In this document: positions 26,264 to 35,829 of the stretch, one piece after another
Layout: each line of letters begins with the position of its first letter
Numbering within the stretch: position 1 is the first letter of the stretch
Origin: Thiocapsa marina 5811
GTDB taxonomy: Bacteria > Pseudomonadota > Gammaproteobacteria > Chromatiales > Chromatiaceae
Direction of reading: 5' to 3'
DNA length: 64,000 bases
Assembly (NCBI RefSeq): GCF_000223985.1
Contig: NZ_AFWV01000002.1
Location: 258,501 to 322,500 of the forward strand
Made by a program: the position numbers and the translations under genes
Notes under the pieces: generated by a model
The model's input: the letters and a program-made list of their open reading frames with translations, nothing else
What the model was told of the DNA's origin: nothing
Database searches by the model: none

Positions 26264-26770
26264 ATGACTCCGACCCTTCAATTGCTCGCGTTGGTCGTCT
26301 GGGCGAACGGTGTCCCGGTCTTGTTGCGCCTGCTCCTCGGGCATCGCTTTGCGCATCCGCTCGATGGCGGGCGCCTCTTTCGCGACGGGCGCCCTTGGCT
26401 GGGTGCCTCCAAGACCTGGCGGGGGCTCTGCGCTGCCGTGCTGACGACGCCGCTGCTCGCCGTTCTGCTCGGTTTAACCTGGCTCATCGGTGTGGTCGCT
26501 GCCCTCGGCGCAATGTCGGGAGATCTCCTCGCGAGCTTCATCAAACGACGCCTGGGGCGGCAGCCCAGCGAATCCGTCTTCCTGTTGGATCAGGTCCCGG
26601 AAGCGCTCATCCCGGCGATCGCACTGATGCCTGTCTTGGATCTCTCGGCCTCCCGGGTCGCGATCGTCGTGATCGCCTTCACCTTGATCGATCTGCTCTT
26701 GACGCCGTTCGCGGCGCGGCTGCGTCGCATGCTCGAGAGGATTCGCGGATTGGGGCGACGACCTTTTTGA
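26264..26770 (+). CDS. CarS-like (CDP-archaeol synthase family) membrane protein
   Basis: 168 residues with about four hydrophobic segments (LQLLALVVWANGVPVLLRLL, AVLTTPLLAVLLGLTWLIG, ALIPAIALMPVLDL, VAIVVIAFTLIDLLL). The family motifs LGASKTWRGL, SGDLLASFIKRRL and FLLDQVPEAL are present. Archaeal members add CDP to archaeol; bacterial homologues are common but their substrate is generally unsettled. A lipid nucleotidyltransferase role in the membrane is inferred. Confidence 0.72.
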   Translation: MTPTLQLLALVVWANGVPVLLRLLLGHRFAHPLDGGRLFRDGRPWLGASKTWRGLCAAVLTTPLLAVLLGLTWLIGVVAALGAMSGDLLASFIKRRLGRQPSESVFLLDQVPEALIPAIALMPVLDLSASRVAIVVIAFTLIDLLLTPFAARLRRMLERIRGLGRRPF

Positions 26771-26795
26771 TCGCCGGGATAACGGTCTTGTCGGC

Positions 26796-26879
26796 TAAAC
26801 CGCGTCTCACCAAGATCGAGGACATCTCCAAGGCCAAACGCAAAATGAAAATGACGCCTGTCGCTCCGGACGCGGTTTA
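26796..26879. repeat. Dispersed TAAACCGCG-ended repeat, copy 3
   Basis: It starts TAAACCGCGTCTCACC and ends CCGGACGCGGTTTA. The terminal TTA (26877-26879) is the complement of the TAA stop codon of the metallophosphoesterase gene. The interior differs from copies 2, 4 and 8. Confidence 0.7.
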
Positions 26880-27848
26880 GCGCGCCCGCCGCAGCTCATG
26901 CACCGTGACTTCGGGTAGGCAATTGAGCCGGGCGTTGACCACCGAGGTGCCGGCGCCGACCGAGGTGTAGCCGGTCAGCGTGCCGTAGCGCCAGGGCCCC
27001 GAGGCCATGGCGCGTGGACACCGGGCGTCCCAGACGACGGGGATGCCGCCGGGCAGACAGATCTGACCGCCGTGGGTGTGACCGCTCAACATGAGGTCGA
27101 AACCGGCGTGAGCCGCCAGCCGATAGATCTCGGGGGTATGCGAGAGGAGGATCGAGACGGCCTCGTCCGGGATCTCGGCGGAGGCGCGGTCGATGTTGTG
27201 GACCTGATAGTAATGGGCATCGTCCACACCGGCGAGGTGGATCGTCTCGCCGTCGCGCTCGATGACGACCGCTTCGTTCAGCAGTAGTCGGATCCCGAGC
27301 GCCTCGAGGCCGGGCACCAAGCGCAGGGTGTCGTGGTTGCCGAGCACGCCGTACACCGGCCCCTTGAGCTGGAGACGGATCGTCGCCATGCCTGAAAGCA
27401 CGCGGTCGATCGGCCCGAAGGTGCGGGCGCGATAGTCGCCGGTCAGCACGCAGAGGTCATAGTTCAGGCCGCGCACGCACTCGCTGATGGCGTGGGTGTT
27501 GCGGCTCTCCATATCCACGTGCAGATCGGTCAGATGCAGGATCCGAAAGCCCTCGAAGGCCGAGGGCAGGTTTGTGATTGCGACGGGGTGGTGTTTCACC
27601 TGGATGCTGCGGGCGTTGCGTTGGGCGCGGGTATAGAGCCCGCTGAGACGCAGACACGCACGAATCACCCCGTGGACCGAGTACCAGTTCTCGGGGTAGA
27701 AGAAGTGGGCGCCGGGGCGGCGCAGCACGAAGACCTCATGGTCGCCTTCCAGCCCCAGGCGTTGGCGCAGATGGGTGCGGCCGATGCGTGCGGCCATGCC
27801 GGTGAGGTCGAGCCCGTTGAGATCGATTGTCGTGTCTTCGGTGTCCAT
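26877..27848 (-). CDS. Metallophosphoesterase (YaeI/YkuE-like)
   Basis: 323 residues with the calcineurin-like metal motifs LTDLHVD, LTGDYR, LGNHDT, LLSHTPE and SGHTHGGQ. The N-terminal 90 residues have no clear membrane span, unlike many relatives. Homologues hydrolyse phosphodiesters, including lipid A precursors, but the substrate here is unknown. The stop codon lies in a dispersed repeat. Confidence 0.85.
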   Translation of the reverse strand: MDTEDTTIDLNGLDLTGMAARIGRTHLRQRLGLEGDHEVFVLRRPGAHFFYPENWYSVHGVIRACLRLSGLYTRAQRNARSIQVKHHPVAITNLPSAFEGFRILHLTDLHVDMESRNTHAISECVRGLNYDLCVLTGDYRARTFGPIDRVLSGMATIRLQLKGPVYGVLGNHDTLRLVPGLEALGIRLLLNEAVVIERDGETIHLAGVDDAHYYQVHNIDRASAEIPDEAVSILLSHTPEIYRLAAHAGFDLMLSGHTHGGQICLPGGIPVVWDARCPRAMASGPWRYGTLTGYTSVGAGTSVVNARLNCLPEVTVHELRRAR

Positions 27849-28221
27849 GCGGTGCTCGATGGCTTGGCGGTCGTGGAAAGACCGGGTTGAGATGCGTCAT
27901 GTCCGGGCCGGTGCTTTCATCTCACGCGAACCTAAACCGCGTCTAGAGCGAGAAGCGCACTTTCGAGTGAGCTTGACGTTTGGCGCATCCACGACCCTTA
28001 GCGGAAACGCGGTTTAGAATAATATATTTTTTAATCTCTTAAACCGCGCCGGCTCCAGCGGTCGTCAAAACGACCGGGGCCGATCCCGTCTGAAAACATC
28101 ACATACCACACGGGGCGCGGTTTAACATAAGTCGGTGGTCGAAAACGTGACCCGGATCCTGCACCCGGGCGTTCTCGTGCAGCGCCCGCATGCAGGATCC
28201 GCTCGGAGAGGCTTCAGGACG
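27849..28221. other. Intergenic region mostly filled by a dispersed repeat
   Basis: About 370 bp between the metallophosphoesterase and GH1 genes, holding repeat copy 4. An A/T-rich patch (AATAATATATTTTTTAATC, about 28018-28036) separates its two halves. No gene is seen. Confidence 0.5.
27933..28124. repeat. Dispersed TAAACCGCG-ended repeat, copy 4 (inverted relative to copies 2 and 8)
   Basis: It consists of two TAAACCGCG...CGCGGTTTA units separated by an A/T spacer. Reverse-complemented, it follows the same order and interior sequence as 24021-24213, including the CTTTCGAGTGAGCTTGACG and GCATCCACGACCCTTAGCGG stretches. Confidence 0.8.
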
Positions 28222-29649
28222 ATGCGAATCCAATTTCCCGAGAACCTGACCTGGGGAGCCGCGACCGCGGCGTTTCAGATCGAAGGCGCCCCGGATGTCG
28301 ACGGCAAGGTGCCCTCGATCTGGGATCGCTTCACCGCGCGCCCCGGGCGTGTGCAGGACGGCAGCGACGCGGGTATTGCCTGCGATCATTATCGCCGTTA
28401 CGCCGAGGATCTTGATCTGATGGCGACGCTCGGCCTCGGGGCCTATCGTTTCTCGATCTCCTGGCCACGGGTGATGAGCGGGCCCGATGCTCGGGTGAAC
28501 CGGCGCGGCCTGGATTTCTACGATCGGTTGGTCGACGGACTGCTCGAGCGCGGGATTCGGCCGTTCGCGACCCTGTATCACTGGGATCTCCCCTGGTTCG
28601 AGGAGCAGCGCGGCGGCTGGGAGTCGCGCGCGACCGCTTGGCGTTTCGCCGATTATGCAGAGGTCGTGGCGCGCCGTCTCGGGGATCGCGTCAAGCATTG
28701 GGTCACCGTGAACGAGCCGCTGACGGTCGTCGCTGCGGGGTATGTCTCCGGGGATCATGCGCCGGGCCGTCGTAACCCCTTGATGGCGTTTCGTGTCGCG
28801 CATCATCTACTGCTGGCCCACGGTGCGGCGCTGCAGCGTCTGCGCGCTCTGGTGCCGAATGCTCGGGTCGGAGCTGCGCTCAATCTTTTTCCGGTGATCC
28901 CGCGGCGGCGCGGCGATGTCCGGATCGCCGAACGGATCGATGCGTTGGCGAACCGGCTCTTCGCCGATCCAATCCTGACCGGTCGATACCCGAATCCGGT
29001 TCGGCGGCTCCTCTCTGTCTTCAATTGGACCTTGCGCCCGGGTGACCTCGACCTGATCGGCCAGCCGGTCGACTTCGTCGGCGTGAACCACTACTCGCGC
29101 ATCATCATCGAGCGTAGCCGACTGCCCTGGCTCGGCTTTCGGCTGGCGCGCAGTCCGGACCCGAATGCGGTACATACCGACATGGACTGGGAGATCTACC
29201 CGCGCAGCTTTCTCGACACACTCACCTGGCTGCGCGAGCGCTACGACAACCCGCCGGTCTATGTCACCGAGAACGGTGCGGCCTTCGCCGACCGTGTGGA
29301 GGCCGACGGCAGCGTGCAGGACGCGGCGCGGCGCGACTATCTGGAGGCCTATCTCTTCATGCTGCGCAAGGCGCTGGATGCCGGGAGCGACATCCGCGGC
29401 TATTTCGTTTGGAGTCTGTTGGACAATTTCGAATGGGCCTTGGGCCTGTCCAAGCGCTTCGGGCTCGTTCATGTCGACTACGACACCCTGAAGCGCACAC
29501 CCAAGTCGAGTGCCTACTGGTACGCATCGGTCTGCCGTACGGGCGGGTTCGATCTCCCCGAGCCCATGTACCGATCCTTGCTTGCCACGGCGCTCGACGA
29601 CTCGCTCGATCTGATCGAAGAGCACGACCTCGCGAGGGCAACACCATGA
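28222..29649 (+). CDS. GH1-family beta-glucosidase
   Basis: 475 residues from ATG 28222, after CAGGAC. Glycoside hydrolase family 1 motifs are complete: FPENLTWGAATAAFQIEG at the N-terminus, acid/base Glu in WVTVNEPLT, nucleophile Glu in VYVTENGAAF, and the aglycone loop FVWSLLDNFEWALG. No signal peptide, so it acts in the cytoplasm. The next gene, a glycosyltransferase, overlaps by 4 nt, which suggests joint control of making and breaking one glucoside. The natural substrate is unknown. Confidence 0.88.
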   Translation: MRIQFPENLTWGAATAAFQIEGAPDVDGKVPSIWDRFTARPGRVQDGSDAGIACDHYRRYAEDLDLMATLGLGAYRFSISWPRVMSGPDARVNRRGLDFYDRLVDGLLERGIRPFATLYHWDLPWFEEQRGGWESRATAWRFADYAEVVARRLGDRVKHWVTVNEPLTVVAAGYVSGDHAPGRRNPLMAFRVAHHLLLAHGAALQRLRALVPNARVGAALNLFPVIPRRRGDVRIAERIDALANRLFADPILTGRYPNPVRRLLSVFNWTLRPGDLDLIGQPVDFVGVNHYSRIIIERSRLPWLGFRLARSPDPNAVHTDMDWEIYPRSFLDTLTWLRERYDNPPVYVTENGAAFADRVEADGSVQDAARRDYLEAYLFMLRKALDAGSDIRGYFVWSLLDNFEWALGLSKRFGLVHVDYDTLKRTPKSSAYWYASVCRTGGFDLPEPMYRSLLATALDDSLDLIEEHDLARATP

Positions 29650-30539
29650 AGGCAAGCATCGTTATTCCGACGTTGAACGAGTCCGGTCTGCTGCCCAAGC
29701 TGCTCGATCGGCTCGACCGACAGACCTTTCGGGACTTCGAGATCATCGTCGCCGACGCCGGCTCGACCGACGGCACGCGCGAGATCTGTCGCTCGCGCGG
29801 CGTGACACTCGTCGAGGGAGGGATGCCCGCGGTCGGGCGCAACCGGGGCGCGGCCGTCGCGCGCGGCGAGCGTCTGTTTTTTTTCGACGCCGATGTGCTG
29901 CCGCCGGATGACTTTCTGGAAAAGGCGCTCGCCGAGATGGACGCCGAGGACATGCGGCTCGCGACCTGTTGGTTCGAGCCGGACTCGAACAATCCGCTCG
30001 ACGACCTGCTTTTCGAGCTGGCCAACACGTTCGTCAAGCTCAGTCTGAAGACGGATCCGCATGCGGGAGGATTCGCGATCTTCGTCGATCGCGAGCTGTT
30101 CGATCGCGTCGGCGGGTTCGACGAGTCGTTGCGTCTCGCCGAGGATCACGACTTCGTCAAACGCGCTGCTCGGCATGCGTCTCTGCACATGCTCGAATCC
30201 ACGCGGATCCGGATGAGCGTGCGCCGTTTGGAGAAGGACGGGCGCTTCAGCTACAGCGCCAAGTGTGTCCAAGTCGAGCTCTACCGCCTCTTCAAGGGCG
30301 AGGTCACCGAAGACATCGTCGACTACCGCTTCGGTTACGAGGAGAAAGGCACGTCGGGTCGGCCGGACGAGGCCCTGAAACGTCTAGGCGAGCGCATGGA
30401 GGAGTGGAGAGACGCGCACGCCGCCGCGATCCGCCGGATCTCCGAAGAGGTGACACCTGAGGTTCAGGATGCCATGGCGGAGATCCGACGGAATTTCGAT
30501 ACCCTTAAAGAGTCCGTCCGGGCCTATCTCTCGCGCTGA
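29646..30539 (+). CDS. Family 2 glycosyltransferase
   Basis: 297 residues starting within the stop of the GH1 gene (ATGA overlap). GT-A features are ASIVIPTLNESGLLPKLL, the nucleotide-binding VADAGSTDGTREIC, the DxD-like FFFDADVLPP and FDESLRLAEDHDFVKRA. The C-terminal about 80 residues are charged and helical, with no membrane spans, so it is a soluble or peripheral enzyme. Donor and acceptor cannot be predicted. Confidence 0.82.
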   Translation: MKASIVIPTLNESGLLPKLLDRLDRQTFRDFEIIVADAGSTDGTREICRSRGVTLVEGGMPAVGRNRGAAVARGERLFFFDADVLPPDDFLEKALAEMDAEDMRLATCWFEPDSNNPLDDLLFELANTFVKLSLKTDPHAGGFAIFVDRELFDRVGGFDESLRLAEDHDFVKRAARHASLHMLESTRIRMSVRRLEKDGRFSYSAKCVQVELYRLFKGEVTEDIVDYRFGYEEKGTSGRPDEALKRLGERMEEWRDAHAAAIRRISEEVTPEVQDAMAEIRRNFDTLKESVRAYLSR

Positions 30540-30546
30540 GGCGCGA

Positions 30547-30732
30547 TCAGCTCTGGTGTCGGGGCGGCTCGTCGCCTGCGGCCTGCGCCGCCGACTCGCC
30601 GTCGTGCTCGGCCTCCGCCTTCGCTGCGCCCGGGGTGGGTTGCTTCAACGCCTTCATTTGAGAGTAGGCGAACCAAAAAAGGCCGCCTGCGATCAACAAG
30701 ACCTCGATTCCCTTAACGGCTCCGGCTGACAT
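30547..30732 (-). CDS. Small single-span membrane protein of unknown function (61 aa)
   Basis: Starts at ATG 30732 with GAGGAG nine bases upstream. The product has one membrane segment (VKGIEVLLIAGGLFWFAYSQM) followed by a hydrophilic Ala/Glu-rich tail. Nothing identifies its function. It is convergent with the glycosyltransferase gene, 7 bp away. Confidence 0.6.
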   Translation of the reverse strand: MSAGAVKGIEVLLIAGGLFWFAYSQMKALKQPTPGAAKAEAEHDGESAAQAAGDEPPRHQS

Positions 30733-31078
30733 CGCTGTTGCTCCTCTGGTTGTAGGTCGGTCGGTGTGAGTCTGGTGTGCAAACGCTGGGCAAGAAATCC
30801 GCTCGTGCTGCCCGTCATATTTGCGGATTCCAGGCAAAATCAAGAATGAAGCTCGGCACGGGCGATCGGATGCGTGCCGGACAGGGTTCCGGTTCGGGGT
30901 TTCTCAACCCGCAAAGGCTCAAATGACCATGTTCTGAAAATAGGATCTCTTGTCTCTGTTCAGGTCGCCCTAATTCTTGACCGTGCTGGTAGGTAAATGC
31001 GGTAGCCAAGCCTCTTCGACCACCTTGGCTCCCGTCGTACTCCTTCAATCCGTTCAAGCATTGCAGAGGTATTCGACG
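30733..31078. other. Intergenic region upstream of the fasciclin gene
   Basis: About 345 bp, expected to hold promoters for the small membrane protein (minus) and the fasciclin protein (plus). No convincing promoter, RNA or repeat was recognised. Confidence 0.35.
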
Positions 31079-31678
31079 ATGAGCACCGAAAACGCACCCG
31101 AGAAGAATCCTTGGACCATTGCCGTCGTTCTGGCCGTGGCACTGGGTCCGCTGACTGCACTGGCACTCGGCAGCAAGTATGCGGACGAGGAGACCCGCGA
31201 GCGGGCACGCGCAGGACTGGTCAACGCCACCCCGTCGGATGTACTCGATGCATACGACACCACGCGCGCTCCCGGCTATGCCTCGGAGAAGACGCTCGGC
31301 GACATCACCGGCGGCTCGGCGATCTTCAGTCAGCTCCAGGCGGCCATCGAGGCGGCGGGATCCAAGGCGATACTCGAGGGCGAGGGCCCCTATACCGTCT
31401 TTGCACCCAGCAACGAGGCCTTCGCGCGGGTTCCCGAGGAGCAGCTCGCGGCCCTGTTGGCGGATCCCGTGGCACTCCAGTCGCTGATCTCCGCGCACAT
31501 TGCCCCCGGTCGCCTGAGCGCGACCGAGATGATGCAGGGTCTGACCGCCACCAATTTGGCCGGAGAGACGGTACCGGTGGGTGTGCAAGGTAATCTGAAG
31601 GTCGGTGATGCGACCGTGTCGCAGTCGATCGTCGCCAAGAACGGTATCGTTCATGTGATCGACCGCGTGATGCTCTAA
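31079..31678 (+). CDS. Membrane-anchored or secreted fasciclin (FAS1) domain protein
   Basis: 199 residues from ATG 31079 (GAGG upstream). An N-terminal hydrophobic segment (WTIAVVLAVALGPLTALALG) acts as signal or anchor. A single FAS1 domain covers about 70-199, with YTVFAPSNEAFARVPEEQL and the terminal GIVHVIDRVML as in the family. FAS1 proteins mediate adhesion or surface interactions. A longer frame back to 30977 exists but has no ribosome site. Confidence 0.82.
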   Translation: MSTENAPEKNPWTIAVVLAVALGPLTALALGSKYADEETRERARAGLVNATPSDVLDAYDTTRAPGYASEKTLGDITGGSAIFSQLQAAIEAAGSKAILEGEGPYTVFAPSNEAFARVPEEQLAALLADPVALQSLISAHIAPGRLSATEMMQGLTATNLAGETVPVGVQGNLKVGDATVSQSIVAKNGIVHVIDRVML

Positions 31679-31710
31679 TCGCATCAGGCGCGTTTGCGCC
31701 ATGCAAGCTC

Positions 31711-31758
31711 GAAGGGCGTACCGGTGCGGCCAGGCGCTGCGCGGTGCGCCCTTCTTCT
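31711..31758 (+). terminator. Terminator-like hairpin after the fasciclin gene
   Basis: GAAGGGCG (31711-31718) pairs with CGCCCTTC (31747-31754), and inner ACCG pairs with CGGT, followed by TTCT. The T tract is weak. It also lies downstream of the convergent signalling gene ending at 31855. Confidence 0.5.
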
Positions 31759-31854
31759 ATCGACAGGCCGGCTGCTCGATCTCCCGAGCCTTGCCTTCAG
31801 TCCAGCCGGCCGATCCGGACACCGCTTGGAAATCGCTCGTGTGCCCGACGCGAC

Positions 31855-34800
31855 TCAGTCCGTTGTCTCGGCCCCCGGCACGACGATCTGCTCTCGAAGC
31901 AGCCTCTCGATACGATCGGCTGGCCCCGGTCGGCAGAAGAGAAAGCCTTGCGCCTCCCGACAGCCGTGAGAGATCAGGAAGGTTCGCTGCTCCTCGGTCT
32001 CGACCCCCTCCGCAATGACCTGAAGACCGAGGTTCGCACCGAGCCCGATAATCGCCTTCACGATCGTCTCCGCCTGAGACTCCCCGAGCCCTCCGCTGCC
32101 GATCTCGGCAAGGAACGAGCGGTCGATCTTCAGTGCCTGCACGGGCAGTCGGTTCAGGTAGCTCAGGGAGGCGTAGCCAGTCCCGAAATCGTCGAGCGCG
32201 AGTGTAAACCCCAGATTGCGCAGCTCCGATAACACCTCGACCGCTTGATCGATCGAGCGCATGGCCGCGCTCTCCGTCACCTCGATCTCCAGGAGCCCCG
32301 GATCGACCCCGACCTCGGCCGCGGTTTTCGCGATCCGCCCGACAAGGCCGCTCTGATAGAGCTCGGTCGCGCTGAGGTTCAACGCCACCGGCACCGCAGG
32401 CACCCCGGCCCTGCGCCAGGCGGCGATCTGCTCGCAAACGAGCTGCACGACGATGGGTCCGACGAGCAGGATCAGTCCGCTGGACTCGGCGACCGGGATA
32501 AAGCGGCCCGGCGGGATCAAGCCGAGCTCCGGGTGATTCCACCGGACCAATGCCTCCAAACCCCGGATACGGCCGGTGAGGATGTCGACGCGCGGTTGGT
32601 AATGAAGCAGCAGCTCATGACGGTCGATCGCGCGACGCAGGGCCTGCTCGATGCGAAACTGCTCCTGCAGATCATCGTTCAGCGCCGAGGTAAAGAACCG
32701 ATGGAGACCGCGGCCTTCCATCTTTGCGCCGTGCAGCGCGGTGTCGGCATGGCTGAGCAGCTCTTCGGCCGTCGTTGAATCCTTTGGGTAGAGCGCGATG
32801 CCGATGCTGCAGCTCACGACGACGCCCTGCTCCCCGAGGGCGATCGGTTGCGCCAGCGCCTCGCGAATACGATCGGCCAGCACGGAGGCGTCCTCGGCCC
32901 GTCGCAGACCGGTGGCGAGGGTGATGAAGTTGTCGCCGCTGAATCGGGCCAGGGTATCCTCGTCTCGCAGGAGCGGCTGCCAGCGTTCCGCTACAGCGCG
33001 CAAGAGCTGATCGCCGGCCGGGTGACCGAACGAGTCGTTCACCGACCGCAGGTCGTCCAGGTCGATCGAGAGGAGCGCGAGGATCCTGTCGGAATGACCC
33101 GAGGCGACCAGGGCCTGCTCGATGCGTTCGCGCATCGCTGTCCGATTGGGCAGGCCGGTGAGTGGATCGTAGCGGGCCAGGTAACTGACCTGCTGCGAGA
33201 GTCGCTTGCGGTCGCTGATGTCCTCGGCGAGCTTGACGTAATGCGTGATGAGGCCCTGTCCGTCGCGCAACGGCGTGATGTGTGCGTACTCCCAATAGGC
33301 GTCGCCCGACTTCTTGCGATTCTGCAATTCCCCGGTCCAGAACTCGCCGTGTTGCAGCGCGCTCCAAATCGCCGAGTTTTCGTCCAGGGTGCGGGTCTCG
33401 GATCGCAGGATATCCACCGGCTGACCCAGGACCTCCTGCGGCCGATACCCGGTGCTCTCGCAGAAGCGTGCATTGACGTACTCGATCGTCCCCGCGATGT
33501 CGGTGATCAGCACGATGCTCGGGCTTTGCTCGACCACCAGCGCAAGCCGCTCGATCTCGGCCTCGCGCGCCTTGTGCTCGGTGATGTCCACGAGGCCGCC
33601 ATAGAGTCGACGCAGCGCCGTAGCGCCGTCTTCGGCAACGCATTCGGTCGTGGCGCGGAGCCAGCGTACCGTCCCGTCCTTGCGGCGCAGACGCAGCTCG
33701 CACTCTGTCCTGCTTCCCGGGGCGAGTCCGGCGACCTTGTCGTTGAAGATGCCGAGATCCTCCTCGATGAGCAAACAGCTCCAGCATCCCATCGTCCGCA
33801 TCTCGGCCAGGCTGTAGCCGGTCAGCGCATCGACCGAGTCGGTCATCCAATCGATCCGGAATCCTTCGCCGGGACGCTCCAGGCATGAGTAGGCGACGTC
33901 GCTCATCATGGCCGTGACGCGCCGATAGAGGTTCTCGCTGGCTGCCAGGCCGAGCTCCGAAGCCGTCCTGAGCAAGGTCCCGGCGATCACATCGCCGATG
34001 ACCTGCAACATCCGAATCTCGTCGTCGTCCCAGTTGCGCTGCCGCGTGACCGTTTCGATACCGAGCGCACCGCAGATCCGGCCACCGCTGGACATGGGCA
34101 CGGTCAGCGCCGATCGGACGGATTGACGTTCGAGCTCCGCGCGCTCGGCAGCGGCCTCGTCCGGAAGCGCCGAGACATCGGGAATCGAGACCGGCGAGCG
34201 TGTTCTCAGCTGCGCGGCCCACCAGGGAAACCGTTCGAGTGGCGTGTTCCGAAACTCATCGATGAAGGGCTGGATACCGGCGGCGCACCACTCATGGCTC
34301 ATGCCCATGCTTGCGTCGTCTTCCTCCAACCGGAGCAGATAGCAGCGATCGACGTCGAGCACGCCGCCGATGCGCTCGAGCGCCCAGCCCACGATCGAGT
34401 CGAGCGTGTCGCCGGTGGCGTCGATGAGCCGCGACGAGATCCGAGCGACCAGCGCTTGCAGATCCAACTGCCGTTTCAGATCTCGTCGTGACCGCTCACG
34501 CTCGGTGACATCGGTCACGATCCCGTGAAAATAGGCAAGTCGCCCGTCAGGGCAAAAGACGCAGCGCGTTTCCTCGTCCACCCAGTGTTCGGAGCCGTCC
34601 GCCCAACAAACCCGGTAAGTCGCCCGGAAGACGTCTTGCTTCTCCCGCACAAAGGTCTCGAAGGTCTCGACCAGACGGTCGCGGTCTTGCGGATGAACCA
34701 GATCGAGGAAGGTCAAGCGCCGCGCAAGGATCTGCTTGAGCGAATAGCCCCAACGGCGCACGTTCGGCGAGGCATAGACGACCGGCCAACCCGGCTCCGG

Positions 34801-35829
34801 CGCCCAATGAAACGCGATCGTGGAGCTCGCATCGATGACCTCCGAGGCCATGCCGAGCGCCGTTTCGAGCGCGACCTTCTCGGTCACGTCGACATTCGAG
34901 CCGCGGTGCCCGAGCGGGCGCCCGCCCTCGCCGCTGACCGGTACGCACAGATGCTCGATCCAGCGCAGCTCGCCCGTGCGGGTGTGGATCCGAAACCGCA
35001 TCGGCTTGAATCGGTGGGTTGCGTGTTCGCCGTGGAGATGCGTGGAATATGCTTCGCGGTCGTCCGGATGGATGACCTGCAACAACAGATCCGCGTCCTT
35101 CAGGAAGGCCGCTGCCGGGTAACCGGTGATGCGCGCACAGGCCGGAGAGACATAGCGGAAACGCCCGTCCTCGCCCATCCAGTAGGCCCAGTCGGGGGCA
35201 AAGTCGGCGACGATGTGATAACGCTCTTCCTGGATCCGCAGGCGTCGGTTGGCGGCGACCAGATCCTCGCGTTGCGCGACCTGCTCGGTCTGATCGACAA
35301 GGTTGCAGACGATCTCCGCCTCGTCTCCGTCGATTTCCGGGAGGCGGATCAGGCGCAGATCGGCGGTGACGATGCTGTTGCCCTGACCCCGTAGGCGAAC
35401 CTCCCTGCAATCCGCGCGGCCGGTTCGACGTGAATCGAGCAACGCATTTTCGAGGACTCTTGTCTGTCCCTCGGCGGCGAGATGGATGAAGAGTCGACAA
35501 TCGAACGGCAGCAGCCGCTGCGCCGCGGCGTTGCCTTCCTTGAGTTGGCCTTGTGCGCTGATGAGCAAGACCGGGAAGGGCAGCTCGCGATAGAGTCGGG
35601 TGAAGCGCGCGAGTGCACGCTCGGTAATCTGCCGGCTGTCGTTCAGGGCCTGTTGCTGGATGTAGAGCTCGGCATGGTAGATATGCAGCTCTTCGAGGAG
35701 CCTCTCGAGATCGAGATTACCCCGCTCGAAGGCATCCATGGTCTCGTCGAAGGTGTGGTCGCGCAGGATCCGGCGGGCTCGCTCGCGCAGATCCGTCATC
35801 TCGGCGACGTCCAGTGGAGATTTTGTCAT
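31855..35829 (-). CDS. Multi-PAS/GAF GGDEF-EAL protein (c-di-GMP metabolism)
   Basis: 1,324 residues. After a helical N-terminus come about three PAS domains (roughly 75-450, with HPDDREAY and HPQDRDRL PAC-like motifs), a GAF domain (about 470-620), two more PAS domains (about 640-880), GGDEF (about 885-1045) and EAL (about 1060-1310). The GGDEF signature is SGDNF, which argues against cyclase activity. The EAL half keeps EALVRW, DDFGTGYASLSYL and EGVET, so it is a likely c-di-GMP phosphodiesterase. No membrane spans are seen; the sensor domains are cytoplasmic. It lies about 290 bp downstream of the kaiCB-linked GGDEF-EAL gene, on the same strand. Confidence 0.88.
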   Translation of the reverse strand: MTKSPLDVAEMTDLRERARRILRDHTFDETMDAFERGNLDLERLLEELHIYHAELYIQQQALNDSRQITERALARFTRLYRELPFPVLLISAQGQLKEGNAAAQRLLPFDCRLFIHLAAEGQTRVLENALLDSRRTGRADCREVRLRGQGNSIVTADLRLIRLPEIDGDEAEIVCNLVDQTEQVAQREDLVAANRRLRIQEERYHIVADFAPDWAYWMGEDGRFRYVSPACARITGYPAAAFLKDADLLLQVIHPDDREAYSTHLHGEHATHRFKPMRFRIHTRTGELRWIEHLCVPVSGEGGRPLGHRGSNVDVTEKVALETALGMASEVIDASSTIAFHWAPEPGWPVVYASPNVRRWGYSLKQILARRLTFLDLVHPQDRDRLVETFETFVREKQDVFRATYRVCWADGSEHWVDEETRCVFCPDGRLAYFHGIVTDVTERERSRRDLKRQLDLQALVARISSRLIDATGDTLDSIVGWALERIGGVLDVDRCYLLRLEEDDASMGMSHEWCAAGIQPFIDEFRNTPLERFPWWAAQLRTRSPVSIPDVSALPDEAAAERAELERQSVRSALTVPMSSGGRICGALGIETVTRQRNWDDDEIRMLQVIGDVIAGTLLRTASELGLAASENLYRRVTAMMSDVAYSCLERPGEGFRIDWMTDSVDALTGYSLAEMRTMGCWSCLLIEEDLGIFNDKVAGLAPGSRTECELRLRRKDGTVRWLRATTECVAEDGATALRRLYGGLVDITEHKAREAEIERLALVVEQSPSIVLITDIAGTIEYVNARFCESTGYRPQEVLGQPVDILRSETRTLDENSAIWSALQHGEFWTGELQNRKKSGDAYWEYAHITPLRDGQGLITHYVKLAEDISDRKRLSQQVSYLARYDPLTGLPNRTAMRERIEQALVASGHSDRILALLSIDLDDLRSVNDSFGHPAGDQLLRAVAERWQPLLRDEDTLARFSGDNFITLATGLRRAEDASVLADRIREALAQPIALGEQGVVVSCSIGIALYPKDSTTAEELLSHADTALHGAKMEGRGLHRFFTSALNDDLQEQFRIEQALRRAIDRHELLLHYQPRVDILTGRIRGLEALVRWNHPELGLIPPGRFIPVAESSGLILLVGPIVVQLVCEQIAAWRRAGVPAVPVALNLSATELYQSGLVGRIAKTAAEVGVDPGLLEIEVTESAAMRSIDQAVEVLSELRNLGFTLALDDFGTGYASLSYLNRLPVQALKIDRSFLAEIGSGGLGESQAETIVKAIIGLGANLGLQVIAEGVETEEQRTFLISHGCREAQGFLFCRPGPADRIERLLREQIVVPGAETTD

